A stretch of DNA of 64,000 bases from Dyadobacter sp. CY347 (GCF_021502655.1 NZ_JAKFFT010000004.1:1240001-1304000); one strand, 5' to 3'. Counted from the stretch's first letter, positions 1-8,759 are shown. The notes: a model not told the origin generated them from the sequence alone. Program-made: numbers and translations.

Positions 1-328
1 ACCCCCAGGTATTGATGAGCATAATATTAAAAACCAGCGCCAGTAAAACAGCCGGAATCAGTGCAATCAGTTGATGCGACAACTTAAAGTCCGCAGACCG
101 CTCGCTGCCGGTCAGCACCGGAAGCTTTTTGAGAAACCAGTCCATGAGGTAAATCCAGCTGGTATAAAACACCGTACTAATCAGAATTTCAACCGAAAAT
201 AACGGGAGTTTGTGCAGGATCGTCGTCCAGAAATCTACCCGGACATTGATGAAAGTTCTCAACGGAATGTAAACGATCGCCAGGGCGAAGCCCAGTAACC
301 ACTTCTGACCAAAAAAACGAGGACGCAT
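1..328 (-). CDS. Integral membrane protein, N-terminal part (3' end outside window)
   Basis: An open frame starts at the ATG at 328 (MRPRFFGQKW...) and stays open to the left edge, so about 109 residues of the N-terminus are visible. The visible part has several hydrophobic segments: roughly residues 10-25, a stretch around residues 45-65 ending in a WIYLMDWF block, and another at about residues 88-105. Short charged loops such as TGSERSAD separate them. This arrangement fits the membrane half of a LytS/YpdA-type sensor kinase or another small multi-pass protein, but no diagnostic motif lies in the visible part. The reading frame and membrane character are seen; the sensor-kinase idea is a guess. 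The 160 bases up to the next gene show nothing I can name. Confidence 0.5.
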   Translation of the reverse strand, partial: MRPRFFGQKWLLGFALAIVYIPLRTFINVRVDFWTTILHKLPLFSVEILISTVFYTSWIYLMDWFLKKLPVLTGSERSADFKLSHQLIALIPAVLLALVFNIMLINTWG

Positions 329-489
329 ATTGCACAGGAAGCTTTACGCCAAAGTAAGGCTTTATTTGGTTTGGATCGGCAATGATGTCACATTTAGTAA
401 ACAATCACAAAATGAGCAAGTCAATTGCATCGCTTGAAGATGTAAAAAGCTAAAAAAAACAGGTATAACCCTGCCGGGGAAAACGGTGC

Positions 490-831
490 TTATGACACGC
501 GTTTACTGATCTTGTTCATGCTAATTTGTCTCTGCATGTTTGATTTGAAGCGTGTCTCCTGACTTACTGCTAATTTCAAATGCTTGGTAACCCGGCCCTG
601 TACGCGCTTGCGCCACATTCTGAAACTGCTGGACCGCATTTCAGTCCGCATAATTTCGATTACCTGCTGTTCGCTTACCAGGAACTGCGCTTCAATTGCT
701 TCAAAGGGCGTCCTGTCTTCCCAGGCCATTTCCACTATGCGGTCAATTTCCTCCGGCCTTAACTCCTTATCTTTTCCGTGCATATTACTACCGTTTAATG
801 TTGTGAAAATATCTGCGTTTGTGTAAGCCAT
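490..831 (-). CDS. DUF2805 / TIGR03643 family protein
   Basis: A 113-residue soluble protein. Its core, about residues 26-75, carries the signature of the TIGR03643/DUF2805 family: an RIVEMAWEDRTPFEAI block, then a helix with SEQQVIEIMR and then SSFRMWRKRV. The family is small, widespread in Bacteroidota and Proteobacteria, and has no established function; the spacing of predicted helices resembles a helix-turn-helix, which is inference. A basic tail of about 35 residues follows the core. The start lies only 6 bases after the stop of the upstream permease gene, so the two are probably co-transcribed. Confidence 0.8.
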   Translation of the reverse strand: MAYTNADIFTTLNGSNMHGKDKELRPEEIDRIVEMAWEDRTPFEAIEAQFLVSEQQVIEIMRTEMRSSSFRMWRKRVQGRVTKHLKLAVSQETRFKSNMQRQISMNKISKRVS

Positions 832-837
832 TGGGAC

Positions 838-1968
838 TTAACGTACCTGGCTACCAGTGTCCATTCCCTTGTTATGCTCATCTTCTACGACTTCCCGAAT
901 GGCAGGTTTTGAATCAGGATCACTATCATCTTCTCCTAAAAGCATTCCCCATGGGTTCAGCCCGTTTACCCGGTCGAAAATGACCTTGAAAATTGCTATT
1001 ACCGGGATCGACAAGAACATTCCAGTGATGCCCCAGATCATCTCTCCAAGCACAAGCCCTATCAGCGCGACAAGCGTATTGATCTTTACTTTTGAACCGA
1101 CAATTTTGGGCATGATATAGTTGCTGTCAATCAAGTGGATCACTACGATAGCAATGGCGACGAAGATCAACTGGCTGGTTCCCGCCGTTGCGAAGGTGAT
1201 CAGGCTGGACAGGATGAGGGCAGTCAGTATCCCGATGTATGGGATCAGGTTCAGAATTCCGGTAATCAGTCCGAGCAGGAAACCATACTTCACACCCAGC
1301 GCCCAAAAGGCAATGCATGTAAGTCCTGTTACCAACAGCATTTGCAAGAACAATCCAAAGATGTATTTTTTTACGATGTACTGGATCTGGCTGACGATGT
1401 CATACACAACCACACTATGCTCCTGGTCAAAAACCGAAACGACAAAACGGAGCAGCAGCCTTCTGTGCAGGAGAATAAAGAATGTGTACAGGAACGTGAA
1501 AACCAGAAAAAGGACGATGGAGGAAACCGACAGGATGGTATGTCCGAGAATGCTCGTGCCCGTGTTTACCGCCTTTGACGCCGAATCATTGATGTAGTTC
1601 ATCTGCTCCTCACTGTTGACATGGAATGTTGCTTCGATCCATTTTTGCAGATCTACCGTTGTGTCGAGCACTTGCTGCTTGAATGCCGGCCAATCCTGCG
1701 CTAATGCTGTCAACTGCGAGCCTAACAGAGTAAATACGCCAGCGATAGCCGCGATGAGTGCCAGCAAAGACAATAGCGAGGATAATGCCCTGGGAAAACG
1801 TAAACGGTGTTCGAAGAATACACAGGATGGCAAAAGCAACAGCGAAAAAAGCATCGCAAAGAGTAGCGGTGCCAGCAATGTCTGACCTATAATGGCAATG
1901 TAAACCAAGCAGATAATGCTGATCAGCACTTGGGCGAGGCGTGTGTAAAATGGGGTAGAAATGATCAT
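838..1968 (-). CDS. AI-2E family transporter (permease)
   Basis: A 376-residue multi-pass inner-membrane protein of the AI-2E/PerM/YdiK family. Two hydrophobic segments lie near the N-terminus (residues 10-50), another at about 60-85, then a soluble loop and a C-terminal block of five or so segments. The C-terminal half shows the family hallmarks GILNLIPYIGILTA and VIHLIDSNYIMPKIVGSKVK. Members export diverse small solutes (autoinducer-2, sodium/proton exchange, stress-linked substrates), so the substrate cannot be named here. The tail after the last segment is acidic (GEDDSDPDSKP). It leads a probable two-gene operon with the DUF2805 gene. Family assignment is firm; function is not. Confidence 0.85.
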   Translation of the reverse strand: MIISTPFYTRLAQVLISIICLVYIAIIGQTLLAPLLFAMLFSLLLLPSCVFFEHRLRFPRALSSLLSLLALIAAIAGVFTLLGSQLTALAQDWPAFKQQVLDTTVDLQKWIEATFHVNSEEQMNYINDSASKAVNTGTSILGHTILSVSSIVLFLVFTFLYTFFILLHRRLLLRFVVSVFDQEHSVVVYDIVSQIQYIVKKYIFGLFLQMLLVTGLTCIAFWALGVKYGFLLGLITGILNLIPYIGILTALILSSLITFATAGTSQLIFVAIAIVVIHLIDSNYIMPKIVGSKVKINTLVALIGLVLGEMIWGITGMFLSIPVIAIFKVIFDRVNGLNPWGMLLGEDDSDPDSKPAIREVVEDEHNKGMDTGSQVR

Positions 1969-2131
1969 TTAGAATTTTTTTGGTTTGATACTTTACTGCC
2001 ATATAGTAAAAGCATGCCATATGCTCGCGCTAAATACTCCCAAAAGTTGTATAACTCATTGATAATGATGTGACTGATGGATACTAGAATAGTCTGGTTC
2101 TACTTTATGATTTGAGGCATAACGTGTTATC

Positions 2132-3472
2132 TCAATATGGATGGCGCACATTGTTGTTAAAAGATAATTTAGCTACAAATTCAAATTTCTGAAATTGAAT
2201 TTTAAAATCAGCCCCAATAGTTTCGGCAAGTCGGCTAACAATCCAGAGTCCAAGCCCAAAACCATCGTTTGAAAGATCCTGTTTAGTGAATTCATGGCTT
2301 AACAGCGAAACATCCGTAACCGGGCTATTTGAAGTATTCCGAATGATAACCGTATTTTCATGATCTGAATCTTTAATTTGAATGTGTATAGTTGTATCAG
2401 ATAAGCTGTGTTTTATAGCGTTTTCGATCAAATTGATCAGGATAGTGCTGAGGTGCGACCGGTCGGTATTGACAACAAACTGTCCATCTTCAGGCGTGAT
2501 TTCGATTTTAAAATTTTGATGTTTAAGAAGCGCTTTGGTTGTCATTCGTTCGAGAACTTCCATCGTAATTTCAGGCAGGTTTACTTCACTTTTATTACAA
2601 ACCAGCATTCCTGATCTAAGCTGGCTCATCAATAAAAAGTCGTTTACCAGTTTACTCAGGCGCTGCACTTCCGCTATTTGATTATCGATTACTGGTTTAA
2701 AGGCGAATGTTGTCTGCTCATTTTGCAAAGTTTGCAATTCGGTCAGCATTACACTCAGCGGCGTTCTGAGTTCATGTGAAGCGGATGCGAAAAAAGCATT
2801 TTGGTACTGAGCCTGTTTCTGAATTCTGGTAAGCATCTGATTCAGGGAGGTCGTTAATTTGTGGATTTCGTCATTTACGCGTGGTTCTTCCAGCAAGATG
2901 ATCTGTTTTTGCAGGCTGATATCATTGGCTTTGTTTACAATATTTTCAATCGGCCGCAGCAGATAACCGGACAGGAAATAACCAGCGATTAAAGCGGCAA
3001 AAAAGGATATAGGAAAATAGATGAACAGGATGATTTTAAGCCTGTTTATGTCTTGCACCAATTCTTCCGCAGAAACCACATATAAGATCCGTATTTGTCC
3101 CCCAGTTTCCAGAATTCTGGTAAGCTCTTTGGTTCGCCACAGTCGTAAATCAGCTTGTTTTGTATTCTTTTTTAATGATGTTGGCAGATTATCAAAGAGC
3201 GGTTCATTTTTATTATTTGCATCATAAATCAACCGGAAATACTCTCCGGAAGCGGGCAGAGGAATGGTTAATGGGTTGATTTCGGTTTCCTGAAGAATTA
3301 GATTGGCCTGGGTCTTTAACCTTGCTGCGAAGCTTTTTTCAAACTGACTTTTTACGTTTGTGTAAAGTACAAACCCGGTTGCCAGTAAAAAGCACAGGAA
3401 TATAAATCCGAAAATAAGTCCGAACCGAAACCTGAGGCTGGCGTAAAAAGGGTAGGAGACGGGCGTTTTCAC
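2132..3472 (-). CDS. Sensor histidine kinase (OmpR-partner type)
   Basis: A 446-residue membrane kinase. A transmembrane segment at about residues 16-37 is followed by a periplasmic sensor region of about 110 residues, a second transmembrane segment near 146-168, a HAMP-like linker (YLLRPIENIVNKAND), a dimerisation domain with phospho-acceptor His233 in ASHELRTPLS, and an ATPase domain with an N box (NLIENAIKH) and a G box (GFGLGLWIVSRL). Its start overlaps the stop of the response regulator gene by 4 bases, so it is the last gene of the five-gene minus-strand operon and the cognate kinase. Nothing in the periplasmic region names the signal. The co-transcribed exported PPHM proteins may be its targets or accessory sensors, which is inference. 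Confidence 0.88.
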   Translation of the reverse strand: MKTPVSYPFYASLRFRFGLIFGFIFLCFLLATGFVLYTNVKSQFEKSFAARLKTQANLILQETEINPLTIPLPASGEYFRLIYDANNKNEPLFDNLPTSLKKNTKQADLRLWRTKELTRILETGGQIRILYVVSAEELVQDINRLKIILFIYFPISFFAALIAGYFLSGYLLRPIENIVNKANDISLQKQIILLEEPRVNDEIHKLTTSLNQMLTRIQKQAQYQNAFFASASHELRTPLSVMLTELQTLQNEQTTFAFKPVIDNQIAEVQRLSKLVNDFLLMSQLRSGMLVCNKSEVNLPEITMEVLERMTTKALLKHQNFKIEITPEDGQFVVNTDRSHLSTILINLIENAIKHSLSDTTIHIQIKDSDHENTVIIRNTSNSPVTDVSLLSHEFTKQDLSNDGFGLGLWIVSRLAETIGADFKIQFQKFEFVAKLSFNNNVRHPY

Positions 3473-4152
3473 AGCGAAGATTTTGAGCCTGTTAATTTAT
3501 ATCCAACTCCTACAACTGTTTGAATGAGCGGATTATCAAAACCCTTATCGATCTTTCTTCGAAGTTGGTGCATGTAGACTTCGACAATATTGCTTTCCGG
3601 GTCAAAATCCATATTCCAGACATTTTCTAAGATCTGAACTTTGCTTACTACCCGGTTGATATTCCGTATCAGATATTCCAGCAGCGCAAATTCCTTTGCT
3701 GTAAGTATGATTTGCGTATCCGAACGCATTACCTGTCTGGCCATCAGATCAACAGACAGATTATTGATCCGGATTTTCGTGCTTTCGCTGGCAAAAATTT
3801 TACGCTGTAAAATCCGTATTCTGGCCAGAAGTTCTTCCCATTCAAAAGGTTTTTTTATGTAGTCGACGGCGCCAAGATCAAGGGCTTCCACAATTTGCGG
3901 GGTTCCGCTCAGGGCACTTAGTATGATAACCGGACAGGAGATATTAAACGCCCTCATGTTTTTAAGCATTTCAATCCCGGTCATTCCCGGCAGCATGAGA
4001 TCCAACAAAATCAGATCGAAAGTTTCCGAAGCAACCATTGAAAGCGCCTCAGAGCCATTGTTTGAAGTTTCTACCAGATATCCGGCTTTTTGAAGTCCCT
4101 GATGAATAAATCCGGCAAGTTTCTGCTCATCTTCAACTACTAGTATTTTCAT
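3469..4152 (-). CDS. Response regulator, OmpR/PhoB family
   Basis: A 227-residue two-domain regulator. The receiver domain (residues 1-115) has the acidic pocket VVEDE, phospho-acceptor Asp51 in LILLDLMLP, and Lys in VDYIKKPFEW. The C-terminal winged-helix domain (about 125-220) ends with VEVYMHQLRRKIDKGF and VVGVGYKL, typical of OmpR/PhoB proteins. It would bind DNA as a phosphorylated dimer, usually at direct repeats. It lies 20 bases after the PPHM protein gene and overlaps its kinase gene by 4 bases, so it is translated together with the kinase. CusR/CopR-like systems have the same architecture, but there is no metal efflux gene here to support that reading. Confidence 0.9.
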   Translation of the reverse strand: MKILVVEDEQKLAGFIHQGLQKAGYLVETSNNGSEALSMVASETFDLILLDLMLPGMTGIEMLKNMRAFNISCPVIILSALSGTPQIVEALDLGAVDYIKKPFEWEELLARIRILQRKIFASESTKIRINNLSVDLMARQVMRSDTQIILTAKEFALLEYLIRNINRVVSKVQILENVWNMDFDPESNIVEVYMHQLRRKIDKGFDNPLIQTVVGVGYKLTGSKSSL

Positions 4153-4172
4153 GCAGCGTGCGAGGACTTAGA

Positions 4173-4877
4173 TTAACGTATTTTGTATGTGACACTGTCG
4201 ATTTCCACGAGAGTCGGTCTAACAATCGGCATGCCCGATTCTGACAAAAATCCATCTGTCGAATCGCGCACAAAACCTTTCACCGTTATTGTTTTTGCCT
4301 GATTGATTAACGGAAACAATGCTCTTGCCATGTGTGGCGGCAAGGTCACCATTTTTCCTGCCAGCATAAAAGCATTTTCATTTTGATTCACTGACGGTTT
4401 TCCTTTCATTTTAATTTCAATTCCTTTTTTGGGAATGGGAGCGGGAATGTCGTGAAGATCAACTTTTGTTTGAAAAGCATTATTTGTCAATGATGTAATT
4501 GTGTAAGAATCATTCCGATGTTCCCCTGGCCGCGGCCGACTCTCGTTCGCCAGGGCTTTAACCTGAGCGTTAATGGTTGCCACTGACGTCACCTGTCTTG
4601 CCATGTGCGGAGGGAAGTGCAGCCAGATTTCTCCCTCGTTTGATGATAACAGTAGTTTGTCAATGTCACCCTCATGATTGCTTCCGTATTTAATAACTCT
4701 TCCAGTGATATTGAAGTGTTTATTGTCATCAGGACCTGGGTGCGGAAGTATCGCTTTTTGAAGATTTTGGCCCTTTTTTGGGGATAGGTACCATGATAAT
4801 CCTGCTGCCAGAGTTGCCAGCAGCAGCATAAATCCTATCAGTTTTGACCATTTTCTATTCACTCGCATCCGGATCAT
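4173..4877 (-). CDS. Membrane-anchored protein with two PPHM repeats (paralogue of the gene at 5313)
   Basis: A 234-residue protein with one N-terminal hydrophobic anchor (about residues 15-32) and the rest predicted outside the cytoplasm. I do not recognise a named family. Two homologous halves are visible: residues about 55-110, starting ITGRVIKYG and containing WLHFPPHMARQV, and about 145-205, containing VTLPPHMARALF. The same plan occurs in the operon's first gene. Each half reads as alternating beta strands, which may be a small OB-like barrel; that is inference. The linker carries LPHPGPDD. It is 9 bases from the DUF486 gene and 20 bases from the response regulator gene. An internal ATG four codons in is an alternative start. 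The function is unknown; a periplasmic ligand or metal-binding role with the two-component system is only a hypothesis. Confidence 0.7.
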   Translation of the reverse strand: MIRMRVNRKWSKLIGFMLLLATLAAGLSWYLSPKKGQNLQKAILPHPGPDDNKHFNITGRVIKYGSNHEGDIDKLLLSSNEGEIWLHFPPHMARQVTSVATINAQVKALANESRPRPGEHRNDSYTITSLTNNAFQTKVDLHDIPAPIPKKGIEIKMKGKPSVNQNENAFMLAGKMVTLPPHMARALFPLINQAKTITVKGFVRDSTDGFLSESGMPIVRPTLVEIDSVTYKIR

Positions 4878-4886
4878 AGGTTTCCT

Positions 4887-5261
4887 TCATGCCTTAAAAA
4901 TGAAATAGACGGCTCCCACCAGTAATGCAAAGCCTATCAGGTGGTTGTAGGTAAACTGGGTATTCTTGAAAAATGTGACCGAGAAAACCATAAAAACGAT
5001 GAGTGTTATTACCTCCTGAATAATCTTCAATTGTACCAGTGAAAAAGGCCCTCCGGTTTCCGAGGATCCCAGACGATTTGCCGGAACCTGAAAACAATAC
5101 TCAAAAAATGCCAGGCCCCAGCTCAGTAATATGATCATCCAAAGTGATGTTGAACTATGACCACTTTCTTTGCTGAAAAATTTGAGGTGCCCATACCAGG
5201 CCAGGGTCATAAAGACGTTGGAAAGCACCAGAAGTCCGATTGTTGAAATGTATTTGCTCAT
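4887..5261 (-). CDS. DMT/DUF486 family membrane protein
   Basis: A 124-residue inner-membrane protein with four hydrophobic segments. It matches the DUF486 family well: the N-terminal block LVLSNVFMTLAWYGHLKFF, then FFEYCFQVPANRLGS, then FSLVQLKIIQEVITLIVF, and a last segment that ends the protein. DUF486 proteins are small relatives of the drug/metabolite transporter superfamily and have no settled substrate. The length is the family norm. The gene sits between the two PPHM protein genes (51 bases after one and 9 before the next), so the three are probably one transcript with the regulators. That context suggests a shared envelope role. Confidence 0.82.
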   Translation of the reverse strand: MSKYISTIGLLVLSNVFMTLAWYGHLKFFSKESGHSSTSLWMIILLSWGLAFFEYCFQVPANRLGSSETGGPFSLVQLKIIQEVITLIVFMVFSVTFFKNTQFTYNHLIGFALLVGAVYFIFKA

Positions 5262-5312
5262 TTTGAAAAATAATAAAAACAGACAGCGTGTTTGCTGCCT
5301 GTTTCTTCTAAA

Positions 5313-6044
5313 TTATCGAACCAGATATTGCTGGCCGTTCATTGTGATCGTGCTGCAATGTATCACCTTATAGTCTTCCAGAGAGACTTCCCCCTGAACT
5401 TTGTTTTTCTCGCTTCCCGAATATGCGACGGCTGCGCCTTTTGCTAATGTATTGCCCAATTCCGCTGAAACGTGCGGCGGAAAACGAAGTATGGTTTTGT
5501 TGTCGATAAATACACCGCTAACACGTCCTTCCCGATCTGTTTGTAAAGAAGTAACCTTGCCGTTTCCAGTCACGGTGGTTTCCTGTGCCGGTGTTACCGG
5601 TGCAGCTGGTGGGTTATCTGTCAGCGTTTTACCGCCTGCTGTCAAACTTACCATTCTCATCTCCTTTGTTGTACCCGGCATATTTTCCGAAACACCTGAT
5701 ACGGAGACCTGACTGCCCGGTTTAACCATTGGAGAAATCTGCGAACCCATATGGGCAGGAATTTTTACAAGTAAACTGTCGCTTCCGTTGATCATATAGA
5801 AACCATCAAGAACGAAGTCATTATTTCCCTGTAATTTCACAACTTTCCCTGTTACCGTGCTCACAACCCGTAGACCTTGCTCGCCGGGCGCTGGCTGACC
5901 TGGGTGCGGAGGCTGTTGTCCCGGGCCTTTTGCCATCGGTCCGGCTAATTTTGGTCCGTCAGCGGGTGCCTGAATTTGCGCAAAAACGTTTGAGCCAGCG
6001 GTCAATCCGTAGATAAACAGCGCAGCTAATGCTAATTTTTTCAT
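5313..6044 (-). CDS. Exported protein with two PPHM repeats, first gene of operon
   Basis: A 243-residue protein with a clear signal peptide: MKK, a hydrophobic core, and cleavage after SNVFA, before QIQAP. A proline/glycine/histidine-rich linker follows (residues about 30-55, containing QQPPHPGQPAPG). Two homologous domains come next. The first starts VTGKVVKLQG and holds LVKIPAHMGSQI; the second starts TVTGNGKVTSLQ and holds LRFPPHVSAEL. The gene at 4173 has the same layout, so the operon carries four copies of one domain. I do not recognise a named function. A periplasmic location is inferred from the signal peptide. The conserved His in each 'P[PA]H[MV]' could bind a ligand or metal. It begins the five-gene minus-strand operon. 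Confidence 0.72.
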   Translation of the reverse strand: MKKLALAALFIYGLTAGSNVFAQIQAPADGPKLAGPMAKGPGQQPPHPGQPAPGEQGLRVVSTVTGKVVKLQGNNDFVLDGFYMINGSDSLLVKIPAHMGSQISPMVKPGSQVSVSGVSENMPGTTKEMRMVSLTAGGKTLTDNPPAAPVTPAQETTVTGNGKVTSLQTDREGRVSGVFIDNKTILRFPPHVSAELGNTLAKGAAVAYSGSEKNKVQGEVSLEDYKVIHCSTITMNGQQYLVR

Positions 6045-6174
6045 GATTTTCTTTGTTGAAATGATTCGTTTTATTTTCGAATCGAAGGTAGGGTAGCCAG
6101 ATAAGGCTGATATGAGGAGGAAATTAATTTTTCCTTATCTGAGGTTATTGCATAGCAAAACCGATCATCAGCCT

Positions 6175-7437
6175 TTATTTGGCGTGAACTGTGATGATCT
6201 CGTCCATACGCGTGCTGTATCGCGGTGACAGTTTGTCCTGCTTCATCTTCCAGCGCGTATGCAGGTCCTGACTTGCTAAAAGCACTTTGTTCTGGCCCAT
6301 GGATTTGTTCAGCTTATCGACAACTGCCAACAGGTGGCCGTGGCGGGGATCGGTGTTTTCAAAAATCTGCTGCTGCTTCGCATTAGCCGGGGTGAGTTCC
6401 ATGACGATCACTCCTGCTTTTTTGTAACCATACCCTTCCTTGAATATTTTATTCAGGGCATCCAAAGCAAAATGAGCAAGCTCCAGAGCAGAATTGGTAG
6501 GAAAAGGGAGGTCAATGGTTATTGATTTATTGTACTGCGGCTGGTCGGGTCGGAAAGTGTTGGTATGGACGAATAATTGCAGGACATTACAGCAACTATC
6601 CTGTTCGCGGAGACGCTCGCTGCATACCGATGCGAACGTGATCACCCGTTCCTTTACATCGTCGAAAGCTGTAAAGTTCTGATTGAATGACCGGGTTACG
6701 GCAATGTTCTTTTTTAACTGAGGTAATTCAAGGTCGAGCGTCCTAATGCCGGCAAGCTCTTGTTGGAGCCTCAGGCCTACAATGCTCATGTTTTTCTTTA
6801 CCCACTCTTCGGGTAGCAAGGTGAAGTCCAGGACTGTTTCAATGCCAAGCGCTTTCAGGCGCTTTTCGTGCTGACGGCCAATGCCCCAGACATCGCCAAT
6901 CCTGAAAAATGCGATCGCTTTCAGCAGTTTATCTTGTGTATCAATGACATGCACGCCGCCCGTTTTATCTGCAAACTTTTTAGCAATCCTGTTGGCCAGC
7001 TTTGCAAGCGCTTTTGTAGGCGCCATGCCCACGGTGATCGGGATACCAGTGCTTTGCGTCACCGTTTTCCGCATGTCTTCTCCAATTTCCCGAAGATCCA
7101 GATGCTTATGGCCGTCAAACCGAAGGAAAGCCTCATCAATGCTGTAAACCTCCATTGCAGGTGAGTAACGGCCCAAAAGCGTCATCACCCGGTTGCTCAT
7201 ATCGCCATAAAGCGCGTAGTTGCTGCTAAAAACATGGATATCCTGTTCCTTGAATTTCTTTTCAAATAAAAATGCAGGCGCTCCCATCGTAATACCGAGC
7301 GCCTTTGCTTCATTTGACCTGGCAATGACACACCCATCGTTGTTACTGAGCACAACCACTGGTTTACCGTTCAATCCAGGCCGGAACATTCGCTCGCAGC
7401 TCACATAAAAGTTATTACAATCGACCAGAGCGAACAT
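6175..7437 (-). CDS. umuC: Y-family DNA polymerase V catalytic subunit
   Basis: A 420-residue translesion DNA polymerase. The N-terminus [17 protein letters not shown] carries the first metal-binding Asp (residue 6) and the steric region of Y-family enzymes. The palm motif [12 protein letters not shown] supplies the other catalytic acids, and [18 protein letters not shown] is the helix-hairpin-helix thumb. The little-finger domain occupies about residues 240-350. UmuC needs the processed UmuD' dimer and RecA to copy past lesions, making SOS mutagenesis. The gene follows the umuD-like gene with one base between them and belongs to the same transcript. The length matches E. coli UmuC (422 residues). 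It could also be called ImuB-like, but the S24 peptidase partner favours UmuC. Confidence 0.92.
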   Translation of the reverse strand: MFALVDCNNFYVSCERMFRPGLNGKPVVVLSNNDGCVIARSNEAKALGITMGAPAFLFEKKFKEQDIHVFSSNYALYGDMSNRVMTLLGRYSPAMEVYSIDEAFLRFDGHKHLDLREIGEDMRKTVTQSTGIPITVGMAPTKALAKLANRIAKKFADKTGGVHVIDTQDKLLKAIAFFRIGDVWGIGRQHEKRLKALGIETVLDFTLLPEEWVKKNMSIVGLRLQQELAGIRTLDLELPQLKKNIAVTRSFNQNFTAFDDVKERVITFASVCSERLREQDSCCNVLQLFVHTNTFRPDQPQYNKSITIDLPFPTNSALELAHFALDALNKIFKEGYGYKKAGVIVMELTPANAKQQQIFENTDPRHGHLLAVVDKLNKSMGQNKVLLASQDLHTRWKMKQDKLSPRYSTRMDEIITVHAK

Positions 7438-7438
7438 T

Positions 7439-7879
7439 TTAGAAGAATTTAATAACGTTTGTTACAATTCCCCAAACCAAAAAGTCCGTATCAGCAGCGA
7501 CCCAAATCGGTGCATATTGATCGTTTTCAGCGGCAAGCCAGCATCCGCCTTCATCGTAAATTATACGCTTCACTAAGAAATCACCATCTAAGAAACAGAC
7601 AGCGATGCAATTGTTTTTGCAGGGAAGGCTTTTATCGATAACTATAATGTCGCCGTCATCGATATGCACATCACGCATACTGGTGCCTTTAACCCGTCCG
7701 TAAAACGTGCTTGCCGGGTTTTTCACAATCTCCCTTTGCAAATCAATTTCCAGATCAATAAAGTCGGCCGCAGGAGACGGGAAACCAGCACTGATCGCCG
7801 GAATCAATGCAGTGAACCAGTTTTTGCTCGGAACCTGTCGATAAATGCTTAATGATTGAACGTTGAAAATCTCCTCCAT
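7439..7879 (-). CDS. umuD: UmuD-type S24 peptidase, polymerase V accessory subunit
   Basis: A self-cleaving LexA/UmuD-type protein of about 146 residues. The short N-terminal arm is followed by an Ala-Gly site in [10 protein letters not shown], the likely RecA-stimulated cleavage point. The catalytic Ser is in VKGTSMRD and the catalytic Lys in DFLVKRII. There is no DNA-binding domain, which separates it from LexA. The ATG at 7879 is preferred to the GTG one codon upstream, because MEEIFNVQ fits the family and an AAAGG purine block lies just upstream. It is followed after one base by umuC. A TTG-N20-AACCTTTG promoter lies 20-50 bases upstream. Confidence 0.9.
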   Translation of the reverse strand: MEEIFNVQSLSIYRQVPSKNWFTALIPAISAGFPSPAADFIDLEIDLQREIVKNPASTFYGRVKGTSMRDVHIDDGDIIVIDKSLPCKNNCIAVCFLDGDFLVKRIIYDEGGCWLAAENDQYAPIWVAADTDFLVWGIVTNVIKFF

Positions 7880-7895
7880 CACCTTTCACTTTTTA

Positions 7896-7926
7896 CAAAG
7901 GTTGCACAGACGAAGGAAGAAATCAA
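7896..7926 (-). promoter_or_regulatory. Putative umuDC promoter
   Basis: On the minus strand, TTG (7926-7924) is followed by 20 bases and AACCTTTG (7903-7896). This is one base from the Bacteroidota -7 consensus TAnnTTTG, with a usual spacing from the -33 TTG. It ends 17 bases before the chosen umuD ATG, giving a short leader. Pattern match only. Confidence 0.45.
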
Positions 7927-7934
7927 GACTTATT

Positions 7935-7967
7935 TTGGAAATATTCCAATATTGTGGATTTAATCCA
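7935..7967. promoter_or_regulatory. Twin inverted repeats between umuDC and the SRAP gene (candidate SOS operator)
   Basis: Two palindromes lie side by side in the divergent intergenic region: TTGGAAATATTCCAA (7935-7949, arms of 6 with a 3-base centre) and TGGATTTAATCCA (7955-7967, arms of 6 with a 1-base centre). Their half-sites are alike (TTGGAA and TGGATT). The second fills the spacer of the candidate promoter for the SRAP gene. A damage-responsive repressor bound here could control both transcripts. The palindromes are seen; the repressor is inference. Confidence 0.5.
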
Positions 7968-7982
7968 TTTGAACTATCTTTA
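7952..7982 (+). promoter_or_regulatory. Putative promoter of the SRAP gene
   Basis: TTG (7952-7954), 20 bases, then TATCTTTA (7975-7982), one mismatch from TAnnTTTG. It lies 58 bases upstream of the SRAP ATG. The palindrome TGGATTTAATCCA occupies most of the spacer, so binding there would block polymerase. Confidence 0.45.
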
Positions 7983-8040
7983 CGCATCTTTACGTTTTTA
8001 AGATACTCAAACCAACGTTTCTGAATTAAATATTAAGGTT

Positions 8041-8748
8041 ATGTGCTATCATGTGTCGAATGAAAGCGATGTTGAAACTTTGAAAGCAGAATTCAAATTG
8101 CCTGTTGACAAGCTTGAACAATTCAAGAAGAGATACGATTTCAATGGCTTTGAAAAGCCGTTTTTACCGGTTATGACAACGCCGAAATCGCTTGATCTAT
8201 ACAGATGGCGGCTGGTTCCGCCGAATGTGACCGATGAGAAAGCTTTCCGGTTCAATACGCTGAATGCAACAAACTACGACTTGTTTAATCGCGACAAAAT
8301 GTGGTGGAAATATGCGAAGCACAACCGCTGCCTGGTCCTTTGCACAGGATTTTTTGAGCCACACTACCCGGATCTGAACAACAAAAAGAATTATGAATCC
8401 TGGTATATCAAACCATCAGAGAAAAAGTTCTTTGCAATGGGAGCGATATATTCGACCTGGAAGGGGATAAACACATTTGCCATTGTCACACAGGACGCCA
8501 GCCCGATGATTGGCGCGATACATAATGATGGTAAGCGTCAGCCACTTATTTTAAAAGGAGATGCTGCATTGTCCTGGATGATCCCCGGCCTGAGTGAAAA
8601 TCAGATTATGGATTTAACTTATTTTCAGTATCCCGAAGATAAACTTTCGGCCTACCGGGTTATTGACGGCGTTTACAGTAACCAGATAGATACTAATTTG
8701 CCGCAAGTGCTGGATCCTTACGGAAATCCACTTGGGAAGGCGGCATAA
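8041..8748 (+). CDS. SRAP (SOS response-associated peptidase) / HMCES-YedK family protein
   Basis: A 235-residue SRAP domain protein. After removal of Met1, the catalytic Cys2 (MCYHVS) is exposed; in YedK/HMCES it forms a thiazolidine crosslink with abasic sites in single-stranded DNA and shields them from error-prone repair. The active-site Glu lies in CTGFFEPHYP and the His in IGAIHNDGKRQPLIL. The length is normal for the bacterial family (about 220-235). It is transcribed away from umuDC across a shared regulatory region, which supports a common damage response. The N-terminal Cys fixes the start at this ATG. Confidence 0.92.
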   Translation: MCYHVSNESDVETLKAEFKLPVDKLEQFKKRYDFNGFEKPFLPVMTTPKSLDLYRWRLVPPNVTDEKAFRFNTLNATNYDLFNRDKMWWKYAKHNRCLVLCTGFFEPHYPDLNNKKNYESWYIKPSEKKFFAMGAIYSTWKGINTFAIVTQDASPMIGAIHNDGKRQPLILKGDAALSWMIPGLSENQIMDLTYFQYPEDKLSAYRVIDGVYSNQIDTNLPQVLDPYGNPLGKAA

Positions 8749-8759
8749 TTTGAAAGATG

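Noticed and set aside
189..404. A 71-residue minus-strand gene
   Set aside because: It lies out of frame over the real membrane protein frame that starts at 328 and continues off the window.
1121..1597. A 158-codon plus-strand frame within the AI-2E gene
   Set aside because: A reverse-strand shadow of a well-recognised permease.
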